A stretch of DNA of 59,525 nucleotides from Treponema sp. (lineage in GTDB: Bacteria; Spirochaetota; Spirochaetia; Treponematales; Breznakiellaceae). Below are positions 42,026 through 51,612 of the stretch, piece after piece. The translations under genes were made by a program, and so were the position numbers. The stretch's first letter is position 1. The number at the start of each line of letters is the position of its first letter. The DNA lies in the NCBI GenBank assembly GCA_009787775.1, contig WQSQ01000004.1, positions 1 through 59,525 on the forward strand, in the 5' to 3' direction. The notes under the pieces are model-generated. The model was not told the DNA's origin. It saw only the letters and a program-made list of their open reading frames with translations, and did not search any database.

Positions 42026-42053
42026 GTTTTATCGGGCAGAAGCCCGATAAAAC
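42026..42053. repeat. 12-bp palindromic hairpin in a divergent gap
   Basis: GTTTTATCGGGC (42026-42037), AGAA tetraloop, then the reverse complement (42042-42053). The surrounding genes diverge, so a terminator is not expected. It may be a REP-like unit or belong to a missed transcript. The rest of the 41950-42247 gap holds nothing else clear. Confidence 0.55.
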
Positions 42054-42247
42054 TACAATTTTTACAGATATTTATTTGAAGAATATCCCAAAATCATTGA
42101 TTATTTAGGTCATAAATCCTAGAATAGTAGTATCCGGGAGTTTTACTGTATCGGACTCACAAACGGCGCGTGGATGGTTCGCCTTATTGGGCTCATTTAA
42201 GAAACCTGAAACTGAGCTGAGACATCGAATGTTTTTATATAAAATTG

Positions 42248-43573
42248 ATGTTTTTAAAGGACGGTTTTCAAGTGTTTGAATACACCTTATCAAATGGAGT
42301 AATTGTTTCACCGGGGAAAAAAACATACACCGGCAATCTGAGAATTAAAGGCGATAAGATTGTTTCACCGGACAGCTGCGAAAAAGATAAATCAGTAAGA
42401 ATCGACTTAAATAAAAAATCATATGTTTATCCGTCTCTTATAAATACACACGATCATTTACAGGGAAATTATCGTCCGCCTGTGGGGCCAAAGAAAGGAG
42501 AGTTCTACCTGACATGGCTGCCATGGGATAAAGATTTAAAAGCGTCAAAAACATTCCAGGAACGTTCAAAATTAACAAGAGAGGATCTTTACGCTTTTTC
42601 AGGTTATAAATGTCTTTTCTCTGGCGTAACGACAGTAAATGATCATTTTCCGCACGAAATAAATAAACACTTGCTGCCGACTCTGCCAATCAGGGCCATT
42701 CAGGAATACTGCCTTTCTCATGAAACTACTTCATATGACCTTAAATGGGGCGACGGCATAGAAATTGAACACAAGAGAGCAGTAAAAAATAAATGGCCTT
42801 TTATCACTCATCTTTGCGAAGGTTTTGATCAAGAGGCAATGGACAGTATTGATATACTGGAGAAAATAAATATACTGGACAAGAACTGTCTGTTTGTTCA
42901 TTGTATTGCTTTTAATGATGAAGATATCAAAAAGGTCGCCAAAGCCGGTGCCAGTATCTCATGGTGCGGCCATTCTAACATGTTTATGTTTAATGTAACC
43001 GCAAAAATCCGTAAAATGATTAAAGCGGGAGTTAATGTTACAATTGGAACAGATTCTTCGGCGACAGGATCAGCTAACCTTCTTGCAGAGATGAAATATG
43101 ACAGAGAATTATACCGGAAACTCTACGGTGAGGATCTTTGCGCAAAAAAAATCTTTGAGATGGTTACAGTTAACGCGGCAAAAGCATTTTGGATGCAGGA
43201 TAAAATCGGCGCTTTGAATGAGGGTATGTTGGGTGATGTTCTGGTTCTGAAAGCAAAGCATGACGATCCGCATGAAAACCTTGTTAACGCAGAGATGAAA
43301 GATATCGAATTACTTATATTGGCAGGAAAACCAATATACGGAGAAATGCGGTTTCTGGATGTTTTCAATAATGCGAAAATAAAACAAAACGACCTTCCCC
43401 GCGGGTATACAAAAATTAAGGTTGGAAACAGAACAGTATTTGTACTCGGGGACCCTGCAGGTCTCTATAATGAAGCCAGAATAAAAATCGGTTTTAAAAA
43501 GAAGCTTGACTACATGCCTTTTGAACCAGATACGAAAATTACAATGAAGGATTCCGGCAAGGAAGAAGTGTAA
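42248..43573 (+). CDS. amidohydrolase-superfamily (ATZ/TRZ-type) deaminase-like protein
   Basis: 441 aa. Metal ligands of the amidohydrolase barrel: HDH (NTHDHLQG), THLCEG, VHCIAF and D in TIGTDSSATGSANLL, with the C-terminal VNAAKAFWMQDKIG typical of TRZ/ATZ deaminases (guanine, SAH, triazine). The substrate is not readable. ATG 42248 has no ribosome binding site; GTG 42272 has AAAGGA 10 nt upstream and may be the true start. The stop shares TAATG with the following cNMP-binding gene, so they are translationally linked. Confidence 0.75.
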   Translation: MFLKDGFQVFEYTLSNGVIVSPGKKTYTGNLRIKGDKIVSPDSCEKDKSVRIDLNKKSYVYPSLINTHDHLQGNYRPPVGPKKGEFYLTWLPWDKDLKASKTFQERSKLTREDLYAFSGYKCLFSGVTTVNDHFPHEINKHLLPTLPIRAIQEYCLSHETTSYDLKWGDGIEIEHKRAVKNKWPFITHLCEGFDQEAMDSIDILEKINILDKNCLFVHCIAFNDEDIKKVAKAGASISWCGHSNMFMFNVTAKIRKMIKAGVNVTIGTDSSATGSANLLAEMKYDRELYRKLYGEDLCAKKIFEMVTVNAAKAFWMQDKIGALNEGMLGDVLVLKAKHDDPHENLVNAEMKDIELLILAGKPIYGEMRFLDVFNNAKIKQNDLPRGYTKIKVGNRTVFVLGDPAGLYNEARIKIGFKKKLDYMPFEPDTKITMKDSGKEEV

Positions 43574-44565
43574 TGCCGAAGCCAGTTCAATTCCGTTCAG
43601 GTTCTTTAATATATTTCCATGGCGATCCTGCAGATAAAATATATATATTGCAAACAGGAAAAGTAAGCCTTGTTTATCAGGATCTTGAAACAGGATCTGA
43701 TGTAAGAGACCCTGTACAGCCAGGTGAATTTTTTGGTGTAAAATCTGCATTGGGCCGCTATCCCCGCGAAGAAAACGCTGTCGCCCTTTCAGATACAACT
43801 GTAATGGCTTTCACAGTACCGGAATTTGAAAATGTAGCAATGGCTAACTCAAGAATTGTTATGAAGATGCTTAAGGTTTTTTCCAATCAGATGAGGCGTG
43901 TCCATAAGCAGGTATCTAAAATTATGGCAAAGGAAGAAGCGTCTCCCGCTGACGGTCTTTTCAGCGTTGGTGAGTTTTATCTGAAAAACAAGCGCTTCTC
44001 CCACGCTAAACATGTATTCAGCCGATATCTGACATTTTATCCGTCTGGGAAAAACTCTGTTCAAGCATCAAAGAATCTTGAAACAGCTGAAAATGCGCTT
44101 TCGCGTTACGGTGACGGAAAAGGGCCGGGTGTTACTGTCAGCAAATCTGTTCCCTCTCCTGCAGCACAGTCGGCAAAAGTAGATGCAGAAAAAATAACAA
44201 AGACCTATTATGACGCTGTAAGCCTTGTATCGCAGGGAAAATATCAGGAAGCTTTCGTATCGTTCAAATTTATTGTTGATTCCGGCACTGATCAGGAATG
44301 GATTTCAAAAGCGTCTTTCGAAATCGGCCGCTGCATGTTCCTCATGGATAAATACGAAGACAGTCTGACGTACTTAACAAATATGGTAACAAAATATCCA
44401 AAACATCCGGACTTTTTAGAAACCATGTATATAATCGGCCAGTGCAATGAAAAAATCGGCAGAAAAGATCAAGCAACAGCTTTCTACAAAAAAATCATTT
44501 CAATGGGCGGAGATGATGTAATAATAGAGAAAGTAAAAAGGGCTCTAGGCACCCTGGGAGCGTAA
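43573..44565 (+). CDS. cyclic-nucleotide-binding domain protein with TPR tail
   Basis: 330 aa. An N-terminal cNMP-binding (Crp-like) jelly roll (about 5-115; YFHGDPADKIYILQTGKVSLV, GEFFGVKSALG) is followed by helices, a linker, then tetratricopeptide-type repeats (about 130-175 and 210-325). There is no DNA-binding HTH, so it is not a classical Crp. Similar cNMP-TPR proteins are common in treponemes. It is coupled by 1-bp overlap to the amidohydrolase and followed at 1 bp by a second Crp-like gene. Confidence 0.8.
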   Translation: MPKPVQFRSGSLIYFHGDPADKIYILQTGKVSLVYQDLETGSDVRDPVQPGEFFGVKSALGRYPREENAVALSDTTVMAFTVPEFENVAMANSRIVMKMLKVFSNQMRRVHKQVSKIMAKEEASPADGLFSVGEFYLKNKRFSHAKHVFSRYLTFYPSGKNSVQASKNLETAENALSRYGDGKGPGVTVSKSVPSPAAQSAKVDAEKITKTYYDAVSLVSQGKYQEAFVSFKFIVDSGTDQEWISKASFEIGRCMFLMDKYEDSLTYLTNMVTKYPKHPDFLETMYIIGQCNEKIGRKDQATAFYKKIISMGGDDVIIEKVKRALGTLGA

Positions 44566-44566
44566 A

Positions 44567-45217
44567 ATGGCTATGGACCTGGCCGCATTCGGCCGTTTTT
44601 CACGAACATTTCCGAAAGGCGATATAATTTTCTCTGAGTTCGAGATTGGCGATACTTTTTACCTTATTCAGTCAGGCAGAGTTCAGCTTGTAAAACTTGC
44701 AGGAGAAATTGAAAGAACGCTTGATATTCTGAATCCGTCAGAAATGTTCGGTGAAATGGCTATTCTGGAAAACTCACCGCGCTCTGCGACCGCTATTGCG
44801 TTAGACGAAGTAAAAGTACTTGAATTTAACTCGCAGAATTTTGAGATTCTCCTTTTGGGAAATCCGCAGATTGCTCTTAAGCTTTTAAAAATGTTCTGCA
44901 AAAGGATATATGATTCCAAAAGACGTTTCATGATCCTTACTCTCGCTGAACCCCAGGCAAAAATTGCGGATGTATTTCTCATGCTGGACGAAACCCAGTC
45001 AGATATAGATAAAACAAGCGAAAAACGTGAATTTAAAACAACTGTAGAAGGCGTTGCTCACTGGGCCGGAATGAGCGCAAATGAAGCAAAAGAAATATTG
45101 GGTCACTTTGCCAATCAAAGAAGAGTGGAAATTTTTCCTGACAAAATAACAGTAAAAAACATAAACGATTTTTCTCGTTTTGTAAATTCCAGACGAAACA
45201 ACTTAAGAAATGTATAA
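44567..45217 (+). CDS. Crp/Fnr-family regulator-like protein
   Basis: 216 aa. cNMP-binding domain (about 10-120; FEIGDTFYLIQSGRVQLV, GEMAILENSPRSATA), dimer helix (about 105-140), then a C-terminal winged-HTH (about 160-205; TVEGVAHWAGMSANEAKEIL, RRVEIFPDKITV) that fits HTH_Crp_2 loosely. A DNA-binding role is plausible. Last of a three-gene run with amidohydrolase and cNMP-TPR protein; the effector and targets are unknown. Confidence 0.82.
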   Translation: MAMDLAAFGRFSRTFPKGDIIFSEFEIGDTFYLIQSGRVQLVKLAGEIERTLDILNPSEMFGEMAILENSPRSATAIALDEVKVLEFNSQNFEILLLGNPQIALKLLKMFCKRIYDSKRRFMILTLAEPQAKIADVFLMLDETQSDIDKTSEKREFKTTVEGVAHWAGMSANEAKEILGHFANQRRVEIFPDKITVKNINDFSRFVNSRRNNLRNV

Positions 45218-45220
45218 TTT

Positions 45221-45790
45221 TTACATAGGTTTCAAATTATTATTCAGGCGCTCAACAATCTTTAAAAAATCCCGCTGACGCGTTTCTTCGCTTTTGAATG
45301 AAAAATATCTTCTGGTGTATGTTAATTTTACAGAGCGGGACATATTAATAAAATTTTCATACGCAGGTGATATTCCTGACAGTTTTTTTATTAATTCTTC
45401 AACCTGTTCGTCGTTTATGGAAGAGCTTTTACCGAAATCCCATGTACCGTCTTTTTTTGCGTTTTCAATTGCTTTTTTACCAGATTTTGTCATTAATTTC
45501 TTTTCAATTAACGTTTGTGCGATCTTTTTATTTTTTTCTGACCATGAGCTTTTTGGGCGGCGCCTTGCGAAATATTTAATATATCTCGTTTTATCGAGGC
45601 TTTTCATCTGACCGTCTATCCATCCAAAACAAAGCGCTTCTTCCAAAGCGTCATTTGCTTTTAATGAAACCAGCTCCCTTGTTTTGCCGAATATCAGCCA
45701 TACGCCGCCGCTTGTTTGTGCGTTTTCACGTAACCATGTTCTGAAATCATTGCGGGACTGAAACAGTAACTCCTGTACACCATCTTTCAT
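45221..45790 (-). CDS. YdeI/OmpD-associated family protein
   Basis: 189 aa matching the YdeI/OmpD-associated ('bacteriocin-protection') family: FRTWLRENAQTSGGVWLIFGK, EALCFGWIDGQMKSLD, YFARRRPKSSWSEKN and the C-terminal YTRRYFSFKSEETRQRDFLK. The molecular function of the family is unclear. It overlaps by 4 bp the upstream Gfo/Idh gene and is probably the last gene of that operon. Confidence 0.8.
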   Translation of the reverse strand: MKDGVQELLFQSRNDFRTWLRENAQTSGGVWLIFGKTRELVSLKANDALEEALCFGWIDGQMKSLDKTRYIKYFARRRPKSSWSEKNKKIAQTLIEKKLMTKSGKKAIENAKKDGTWDFGKSSSINDEQVEELIKKLSGISPAYENFINMSRSVKLTYTRRYFSFKSEETRQRDFLKIVERLNNNLKPM

Positions 45791-46866
45791 TTAATCCTTA
45801 CAGCCTGCATCTGTGCGCGGACGCATAATTCAGCGGCTTTAAACGCGTGTTCCTGGGTCATGGCGTTTTCCGTGCGGTTCAGGCAGTCGAGTATCAGCTG
45901 GCCGAAGTAGGGGTAGCCGACTTTTCCTTCAACATTAAAGAAAGTTTCCTCTTTTCCGTTTGCAAGATATACGTTGCCGCCCTTGCTGTTTTTTTCACCT
46001 AACTGCATGTACTTGCGCTGTTCTACAAAACCTTCGGTTCCAAGAATAAATGATCTGCCGTCTCCCCATGACTGCAGACCATCAGGGGTAAACCAGTCAA
46101 CGCGGAAATAGTGAGCCGCTCCGTTGTCGCCTGTAAGTGTTGCGTCTCCGAAGTCTTCAAGTTCAGGATATAGCGGGTTATTGTAATTGGCGGTTTGGCT
46201 GTGTACAACTTTCGCGTCCTTCGCGCCTGAGTAAAATAAAAACTGTTCAATCTGATGGCTTCCGATGTCGCATAATATGCCGCCGTATTTATCTCTTTTA
46301 AAAAACCATTCAGGGCGGGACGGCGCGTTTAGCCTGTGAGGGCCAAGACCTAGTACCTGTATCACTTTGCCGATTGCTCCCTGTTCAATAAGCTGCCCTG
46401 CGAAAACTGCGCTTTCAACATGAAGTCGTTCGCTGTAATAGACCATGTACTTTTTTCCGGTCTCCTTCACTTTTGCCTTCGCGGCTTCCAGCTGATCGAG
46501 CGTGGTAAGCGGCGCTTTGTCTGTAAAATAATCTTTTCCCGCCGACATGACGCGTAACCCAAGCGCGCAGCGCTCCGATGTTACCGCCGCTCCTGCCGCA
46601 AGGATAACTTCCTTGTCGTTTAAGATTTCTTCTTCGCTTGCCGCGCGCTTTACATCCGGGTATGTTTTACAAAAAGCGTCCACTTTTTTTGGATCAGGAT
46701 CGTATACGCTCTTTAATACTCCGCCGGCTTCGATCAATCCGTTACACTGCCCGTAAATATGCCCGTGATCGAGCGCGATTGCAGCAAATACAAACTCGCC
46801 TTTTTTCACCACAGGCGCGGGTTTTCCTTTCGGCGCGTAATTCATTCCGTCTGCTTTTTCTGACAT
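45787..46866 (-). CDS. Gfo/Idh/MocA-family oxidoreductase
   Basis: 359 aa from the ATG at 46866, which has AAGGAG 6 nt upstream; the longer reading to 46899 would overlap the upstream gene. A Rossmann N-terminus (AIALDHGHIYGQCNGLIEAGG, YDPDPKKVDAF), the family EKP-like position as DKAPLTTLDQL, and a C-terminal Gfo_Idh fold with GGILCDIGSHQIEQFLFYSG. It probably oxidises or epimerises a sugar or polyol with NAD(P). Second of two adjacent paralogues; the first Gly-rich loop is degenerate. Confidence 0.8.
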   Translation of the reverse strand: MSEKADGMNYAPKGKPAPVVKKGEFVFAAIALDHGHIYGQCNGLIEAGGVLKSVYDPDPKKVDAFCKTYPDVKRAASEEEILNDKEVILAAGAAVTSERCALGLRVMSAGKDYFTDKAPLTTLDQLEAAKAKVKETGKKYMVYYSERLHVESAVFAGQLIEQGAIGKVIQVLGLGPHRLNAPSRPEWFFKRDKYGGILCDIGSHQIEQFLFYSGAKDAKVVHSQTANYNNPLYPELEDFGDATLTGDNGAAHYFRVDWFTPDGLQSWGDGRSFILGTEGFVEQRKYMQLGEKNSKGGNVYLANGKEETFFNVEGKVGYPYFGQLILDCLNRTENAMTQEHAFKAAELCVRAQMQAVRIK

Positions 46867-46876
46867 TATTTTCTCC

Positions 46877-48043
46877 TTAAAAAGTGATGTTTCCTTCAAG
46901 CTCTTTTACAGATGCTGTCTTTTCATAAAACCGCGGAACTTTTTCCTTCATGCCGCTAACTGTATAAAACGGATCGCCTTTTTTAACCGGTAAATCTATA
47001 GCGCGCTGTTCTGTGCCGGCTTTGTAAATTGCTGTAATAAGTTCTATCGTATTTCTGCCGTCTTCGCTGCCAATCATTGGTTTTACGCCGCTGTCTGTAT
47101 TTTCAATTGCAGATAACACATTGTCGATTTGCCCCGCGTGCAATGAATATTTCAGTTTCGGCAGGCTGTCGTAAAATTCATTTAACTGATTTATCAGCGC
47201 AGTGTTCTGCTCTCCGGCGGGGAAACCGTTAGGCTGCCCGATGTGAGACACAACTTTCCACGGCCATGAGATGCGGCCCTTCTCGCCCTGGAAAATAATC
47301 TGCTGTTCTTCCCCGTGATGTATAACAGAACTTGTCACCTGGGCAAGCGCTCCTTTCGCGCAAAGACCTCCGTCGTACTGAAGGACTGCAACTGAAATAT
47401 CTTCAACTTCCGCGTTGTCGTGAGCCGCGTTGCTCATAACAGCGCTCACTTTTTTCGGAAGGCCGAGCATCCAGCAAAGCATATCAATGTGATGAACAGC
47501 GTGATTAAGAGTGCAGCCGCCTCCTTCTTTCTCCCATGTGCCTCTCCACCATAGGTCATAATAGCAGTGCGCCCGCCACCAGAAAGATTCAACCTGAGCG
47601 TGAACAATTTTTCCGATAAGCTGAGTGTCCAGAACTTTTTTCAGGTTGTAAACAGGATCGCGGAAACGGTTTTGCGCGATTACCGAAAGTATTTTTCCGT
47701 TTTTTTTTGCGGCTTCGATCATCGCGTCACATTCCTGTAAAGAAGCCGCCATTGGTTTTTCTACAAGTACATTTTTCCCGGCGTTAAGAAAATCAATTGC
47801 GATTTCTGCGTGGCAAAAAGGCGGAGTGCATATGCTTACAAGATCGATATCCTGAGCGTTTAAAATATCCTTATGCGACGCGCTTACTTTCGCGCCTGTC
47901 CTGTAATCGTTATTTTTCTTTTCCGCTTTTTCCGGGAATATATCTGCAAGATATGTGATTTTGCACCTCTGCGGAAAAGCAAGGTAAGCTTCTATATGCT
48001 GAGCTGAAATATTTCCGGTTCCTATAACAGCGACTGATATCAT
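46877..48043 (-). CDS. Gfo/Idh/MocA-family oxidoreductase
   Basis: 388 aa. Rossmann loop VIGTGNISAQHIEAY (about 6-20), the EKP motif VEKPMAAS (about 94-101), and catalytic-site GGGCTLNHAVHHIDMLCWMLG. NAD(P)-dependent sugar/polyol dehydrogenase; the substrate cannot be read. AGGAGG lies 5 nt before the ATG. It leads a probable operon with the paralogue at 45787 and the YdeI-like gene; citrate synthase lies just upstream. Confidence 0.87.
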   Translation of the reverse strand: MISVAVIGTGNISAQHIEAYLAFPQRCKITYLADIFPEKAEKKNNDYRTGAKVSASHKDILNAQDIDLVSICTPPFCHAEIAIDFLNAGKNVLVEKPMAASLQECDAMIEAAKKNGKILSVIAQNRFRDPVYNLKKVLDTQLIGKIVHAQVESFWWRAHCYYDLWWRGTWEKEGGGCTLNHAVHHIDMLCWMLGLPKKVSAVMSNAAHDNAEVEDISVAVLQYDGGLCAKGALAQVTSSVIHHGEEQQIIFQGEKGRISWPWKVVSHIGQPNGFPAGEQNTALINQLNEFYDSLPKLKYSLHAGQIDNVLSAIENTDSGVKPMIGSEDGRNTIELITAIYKAGTEQRAIDLPVKKGDPFYTVSGMKEKVPRFYEKTASVKELEGNITF

Positions 48044-48061
48044 GTCTGCCTCCTGATGTTT

Positions 48062-49420
48062 TTATCCTCTTTCCTGCATTGGAATATACGATTGCTTTTT
48101 TGTAACTGCCTTGTAACCGGGACGAATAATCTTTCCGTTGTTTACAAGCTCTTCCAGCCTGTGAGCGCTCCAGCCTGAAATGCGCGAAATGGCGAATAAC
48201 GGCGTGAAAAGTTCTTCGGGAAGGTCCAGCATGCTGTAAACAAAGCCCGAATAAAAGTCGATATTCGCGCTGACGCCTTTGTAAATCTTCCGTACTTTTC
48301 CGATAATCTGCGGTGCAAGTATTTCTACCTTTGAATATAGTTTATATTCATCGGTTCTGCCTTTTTCGGCCGCCAGCTTTTCAACAAAACTGCGCAGAAT
48401 ATTCGCTCTTGGATCCGAAAGTGAATAAACCGCGTGCCCCATGCCGTAAATTAAACCGGATCTATCAAAGCCTTCCCTGCCGAGAAGTTTTTCAAGATAC
48501 GCGTTGATTTCGTTATCATCGTCCCAGTCGGAAATTTTTTCCATCATGTCACGGAACATCTGCACAACTTTGATATTCGCACCTCCGTGGCGCGGCCCCT
48601 TTAAAGAGGCCAGTGACGCGACAACTGCGGAATATGTATCGGTATGCGAAGATGTGACAACATGGTTTGTAAAAGTTGAGTTATTGCCGCCTCCGTGTTC
48701 CGCGTGAAGCACAAGCGCGATATCCAGAATTCTTGCCTCAAGTTCCGTGTAGCTTGAATCAGGGCGAAGCATTATAAGAATATTTTCCGCTATGGATTTT
48801 CCTTTTTGCGGCGGGTGAATCATAAGGCTTTTATTGTCATGAAAATGCGCGTACGAATGATACCCGTAAACCGCAAGCAGGGGGAACTGCGCGATTAGTT
48901 TTATGGACTGCATCAGAACATTTTCTATACTGATATCATCAGCATTGTCATCGAACGCGTAAAGAGTAAGCACTCCTTTGGAAAGGGAGTTCATCATATC
49001 TCTTGAAGGAGCGCTCATGATTGTATCGCGTACGAAATATTCAGGCAGCTCGGAATGTTCTTCGATTATCGCCTGGAAATCCGCGAATTCTTCTTTGTCC
49101 GGCAAATGTCCGAATAATAAAAGAAAACAGGCTTCTTCAAAACCAAAACGGTTCTCGTTTAAAAATCCGTTTACAAGCTTTTCGATATTTATGCCGCGGT
49201 AGTAGAGCTTTCCTTCGGCCGGGACAAGATCGCCTTCTTCCATTACATAAGAAACAATTTCAGAAATTTCAGTAAGGCCCACCATTACGCCTTTCCCGCT
49301 GATATCCCTTAAACCGCGTTTAACTTCGTACTTTATATAGAGTTCATTGTCGATCATTCCGTGATCAAGCATGAGTTTTGAGTACTTTTCGATAAATTTA
49401 TTTGTTTGTTCGTTATTCAT
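48062..49420 (-). CDS. gltA: citrate synthase
   Basis: 452 aa. The catalytic triad is visible: His in LHAEHGGGNNSTFT, His in GMGHAVYSLSDPRA, Asp in NIDFYSGFVY. Condenses oxaloacetate and acetyl-CoA. The N-terminal extension (RGLRDISGKGVMVGLTEIS) places it with the bacterial/clostridial type, not the E. coli hexamer. It likely serves glutamate synthesis rather than a full TCA cycle. Paralogous 2-methylcitrate synthase is less likely given the context. Confidence 0.88.
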   Translation of the reverse strand: MNNEQTNKFIEKYSKLMLDHGMIDNELYIKYEVKRGLRDISGKGVMVGLTEISEIVSYVMEEGDLVPAEGKLYYRGINIEKLVNGFLNENRFGFEEACFLLLFGHLPDKEEFADFQAIIEEHSELPEYFVRDTIMSAPSRDMMNSLSKGVLTLYAFDDNADDISIENVLMQSIKLIAQFPLLAVYGYHSYAHFHDNKSLMIHPPQKGKSIAENILIMLRPDSSYTELEARILDIALVLHAEHGGGNNSTFTNHVVTSSHTDTYSAVVASLASLKGPRHGGANIKVVQMFRDMMEKISDWDDDNEINAYLEKLLGREGFDRSGLIYGMGHAVYSLSDPRANILRSFVEKLAAEKGRTDEYKLYSKVEILAPQIIGKVRKIYKGVSANIDFYSGFVYSMLDLPEELFTPLFAISRISGWSAHRLEELVNNGKIIRPGYKAVTKKQSYIPMQERG

Positions 49421-49443
49421 TGATCAATTGTAAAGCATAATGT

Positions 49444-49938
49444 TCATATTGGAAACCCGGAATTTTCTGATTTCCGCGGCCTCGCTGTCAAGGAAAGAGA
49501 GTTCTGTTTAGAGCGGCTGTTTATTCCAGTCTTGAGTGGCGCCTTATTCCAGACTGGAATTTGTACAAATTCATTTACTAGGCTTATACCATGAAACTCC
49601 CTCCCACCTCCAGTTTGATATTCCTGATGTATCACCTTTTTTAACAAGCCGGTAATCAGTGAGAGTTTCTTCAAATCTATAGCTTTATTGAAAGCGAAAG
49701 CAGATCCTCGCTGTATACTATTTGTTTGTTGGGTGAGACCCCATGAGTTGTATAAGATTTCTACTGCTGTACCAATATCAATTGGTAACATATAGTATGC
49801 ATAATCCAGAGTAATATTACCTTTGCCAAAACCATAATCGGAAAACGGTAATTCTCCGATTGTATTTCCTATTACTTCAGGTGGTTTATTACCTTCACCT
49901 TGAACAGACTCATAAGCATTGTTAAAAAAGGATACCAT
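49444..49938 (-). CDS. hypothetical protein, possibly a 5'-truncated remnant
   Basis: 164 aa from the only ATG in frame. The frame stays open for roughly 45 further codons upstream with coding-like content but no start, and no ribosome binding site precedes 49938. The C-terminal third is odd: a 10-bp inverted repeat (ATTCCAGTCT/AGACTGGAAT, about 49523-49560) lies within it. No family recognised. It may be the remains of a larger gene left between gltA and ackA. Confidence 0.4.
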   Translation of the reverse strand: MVSFFNNAYESVQGEGNKPPEVIGNTIGELPFSDYGFGKGNITLDYAYYMLPIDIGTAVEILYNSWGLTQQTNSIQRGSAFAFNKAIDLKKLSLITGLLKKVIHQEYQTGGGREFHGISLVNEFVQIPVWNKAPLKTGINSRSKQNSLSLTARPRKSENSGFPI

Positions 49939-50114
49939 TGAAGGCGGCGGACTGTCCTTTAAAGGAATTTGCCCGTCTGTTACTTTTAAGCTGGAACCTA
50001 ATAATGTAGCTGTAAATTCCCTGCGTAAGCCCTGTAAAACACCGCTTTTTTTATTTGCAGCGGTATGTTACAATGTTAAGCTGTTATAAGTAAATGAAAT
50101 AAAAGGCGGAAAAA

Positions 50115-51452
50115 ATGATTATCTTAACATTGAACTGCGGATCATCATCAGCAAAATATCAAGTCTATGACTGGGAAACCAAAGATGTTCTGGCTGTAGG
50201 CATTGTTGAAAAAGTAACTATCGGCGGTTCATTCATAACGCATAAGGCAAAGGGTAAGGAAGAAGTTGTTCTTAATCACGATTGTCCTACACATACTGAC
50301 GCGATTAACCTTATTATAAAAATACTGACAAGCAGGGATATGGGCGTTATAAATGACATGTCTGTAATAAAGACTGTCGGTCATCGTGTAGTACACGGCG
50401 GCGACAAATTTACCAAATCCGTAATTGTAGATAATGCCGCGATGGAAGCGTTTACCGCAATGCAGGATTTAAGCCCGCTTCATAATCCCGCCAACATAAT
50501 GGGAATTGAGGCTGCCAAAAAAGTGCTGCCCGATGTGCCGCATTGCGCGATTATGGATACGGCCTGGCATCAGACAATGCCGCCCGAAAATTATTTGTAC
50601 GCTGTCCCGACAGAATGGTATGAAAAGTATCAGGTGCGACGTTATGGTTTTCACGGTACAAGTTTCCTTTACACTGCAAAACGCGCAGCGGTTCTTCTTG
50701 GACAGGACCCTTTTAGAACCAATGTGATCATCTGCCATATCGGAAACGGAGCGTCGATTAATGCGGTTAAAGACGGGCTTTCTTTTGATACTTCGATGGG
50801 TATCACTCCGCTGGAAGGCCTTGTTATGGGGACGCGCTCAGGTGATGTAGACCCTTCAGTCCCATTCTACGTGATGCGTAAAACAGGAATGAGTGTTTCT
50901 GACATTGAAAACGCCCTAAATAAAAAGTCCGGGCTTCTGGGATTGACCGGCAAACATACTGACAGACGCGACATTCAGGCCGCGGCCGTAGGCGGAGATA
51001 AACAGGCGCTGCAGGCTCAGCATATAGAAGCCCATCACGTAAAAAAGTATATAGGCGCGTATCAGGCTGTGCTCGGCAGAGTAGACGCACTTGTTCTCAC
51101 CGCGGGAGTCGGCGAGTTTGCGTGGTTTATGAGGGAGAAGTATCTCGACGGCCTTGACGGTATCGGAATGGTTTTTGATCCGCAGAAGAATAGAATCTCC
51201 TGCACAAGGAATACAGAAACCTGTATCAGCAAGAGCGAGTCCAAAATACCGATTTTTGTCATTCCCACTGACGAGGAACTTGTTATGACGGAAGATGCAT
51301 ACGCGCTCATGAAAGGCACTTATGATACGCATACGCACTTTACATACTCATTCCAGAGCAGGGACTATGTCAATAAGGGAAGAGCCGAAGGATTAAAGAG
51401 CGATTTAGTGAAAAATCCTGAGTTGGAAAGGATTATTGCCAGACCGAGGTAG
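50115..51452 (+). CDS. ackA: acetate kinase
   Basis: 445 aa. Family motifs: [66 protein letters not shown] and [10 protein letters not shown]. Transfers phosphate from acetyl-phosphate to ADP, giving ATP in fermentation. Length is slightly above the usual 400 because of extra C-terminal residues. Ribosome binding site AAAGGCGG. No pta gene is adjacent. Confidence 0.95.
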   Translation: MIILTLNCGSSSAKYQVYDWETKDVLAVGIVEKVTIGGSFITHKAKGKEEVVLNHDCPTHTDAINLIIKILTSRDMGVINDMSVIKTVGHRVVHGGDKFTKSVIVDNAAMEAFTAMQDLSPLHNPANIMGIEAAKKVLPDVPHCAIMDTAWHQTMPPENYLYAVPTEWYEKYQVRRYGFHGTSFLYTAKRAAVLLGQDPFRTNVIICHIGNGASINAVKDGLSFDTSMGITPLEGLVMGTRSGDVDPSVPFYVMRKTGMSVSDIENALNKKSGLLGLTGKHTDRRDIQAAAVGGDKQALQAQHIEAHHVKKYIGAYQAVLGRVDALVLTAGVGEFAWFMREKYLDGLDGIGMVFDPQKNRISCTRNTETCISKSESKIPIFVIPTDEELVMTEDAYALMKGTYDTHTHFTYSFQSRDYVNKGRAEGLKSDLVKNPELERIIARPR

Positions 51453-51612
51453 GCTTGGGATTAGAGACCAAAGATATTCGTTCGAAACCTATATACCAAC
51501 AACACACATAGCTTTCAAACAACGTTCATGTCCTCTGATCTCAAATCCCGTCTTTCTGCCTGGCTGCTGACATCGTCTATATGCAAATATAGTGATATTG
51601 AAGGAAAAAATC

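Noticed and set aside
51453-51591. Long-range inverted repeat GGGATTAGAGA/TCTCAAATCCC before the PfkB gene
   Set aside because: The arms are about 90 nt apart with mismatches; too weak to call a feature.
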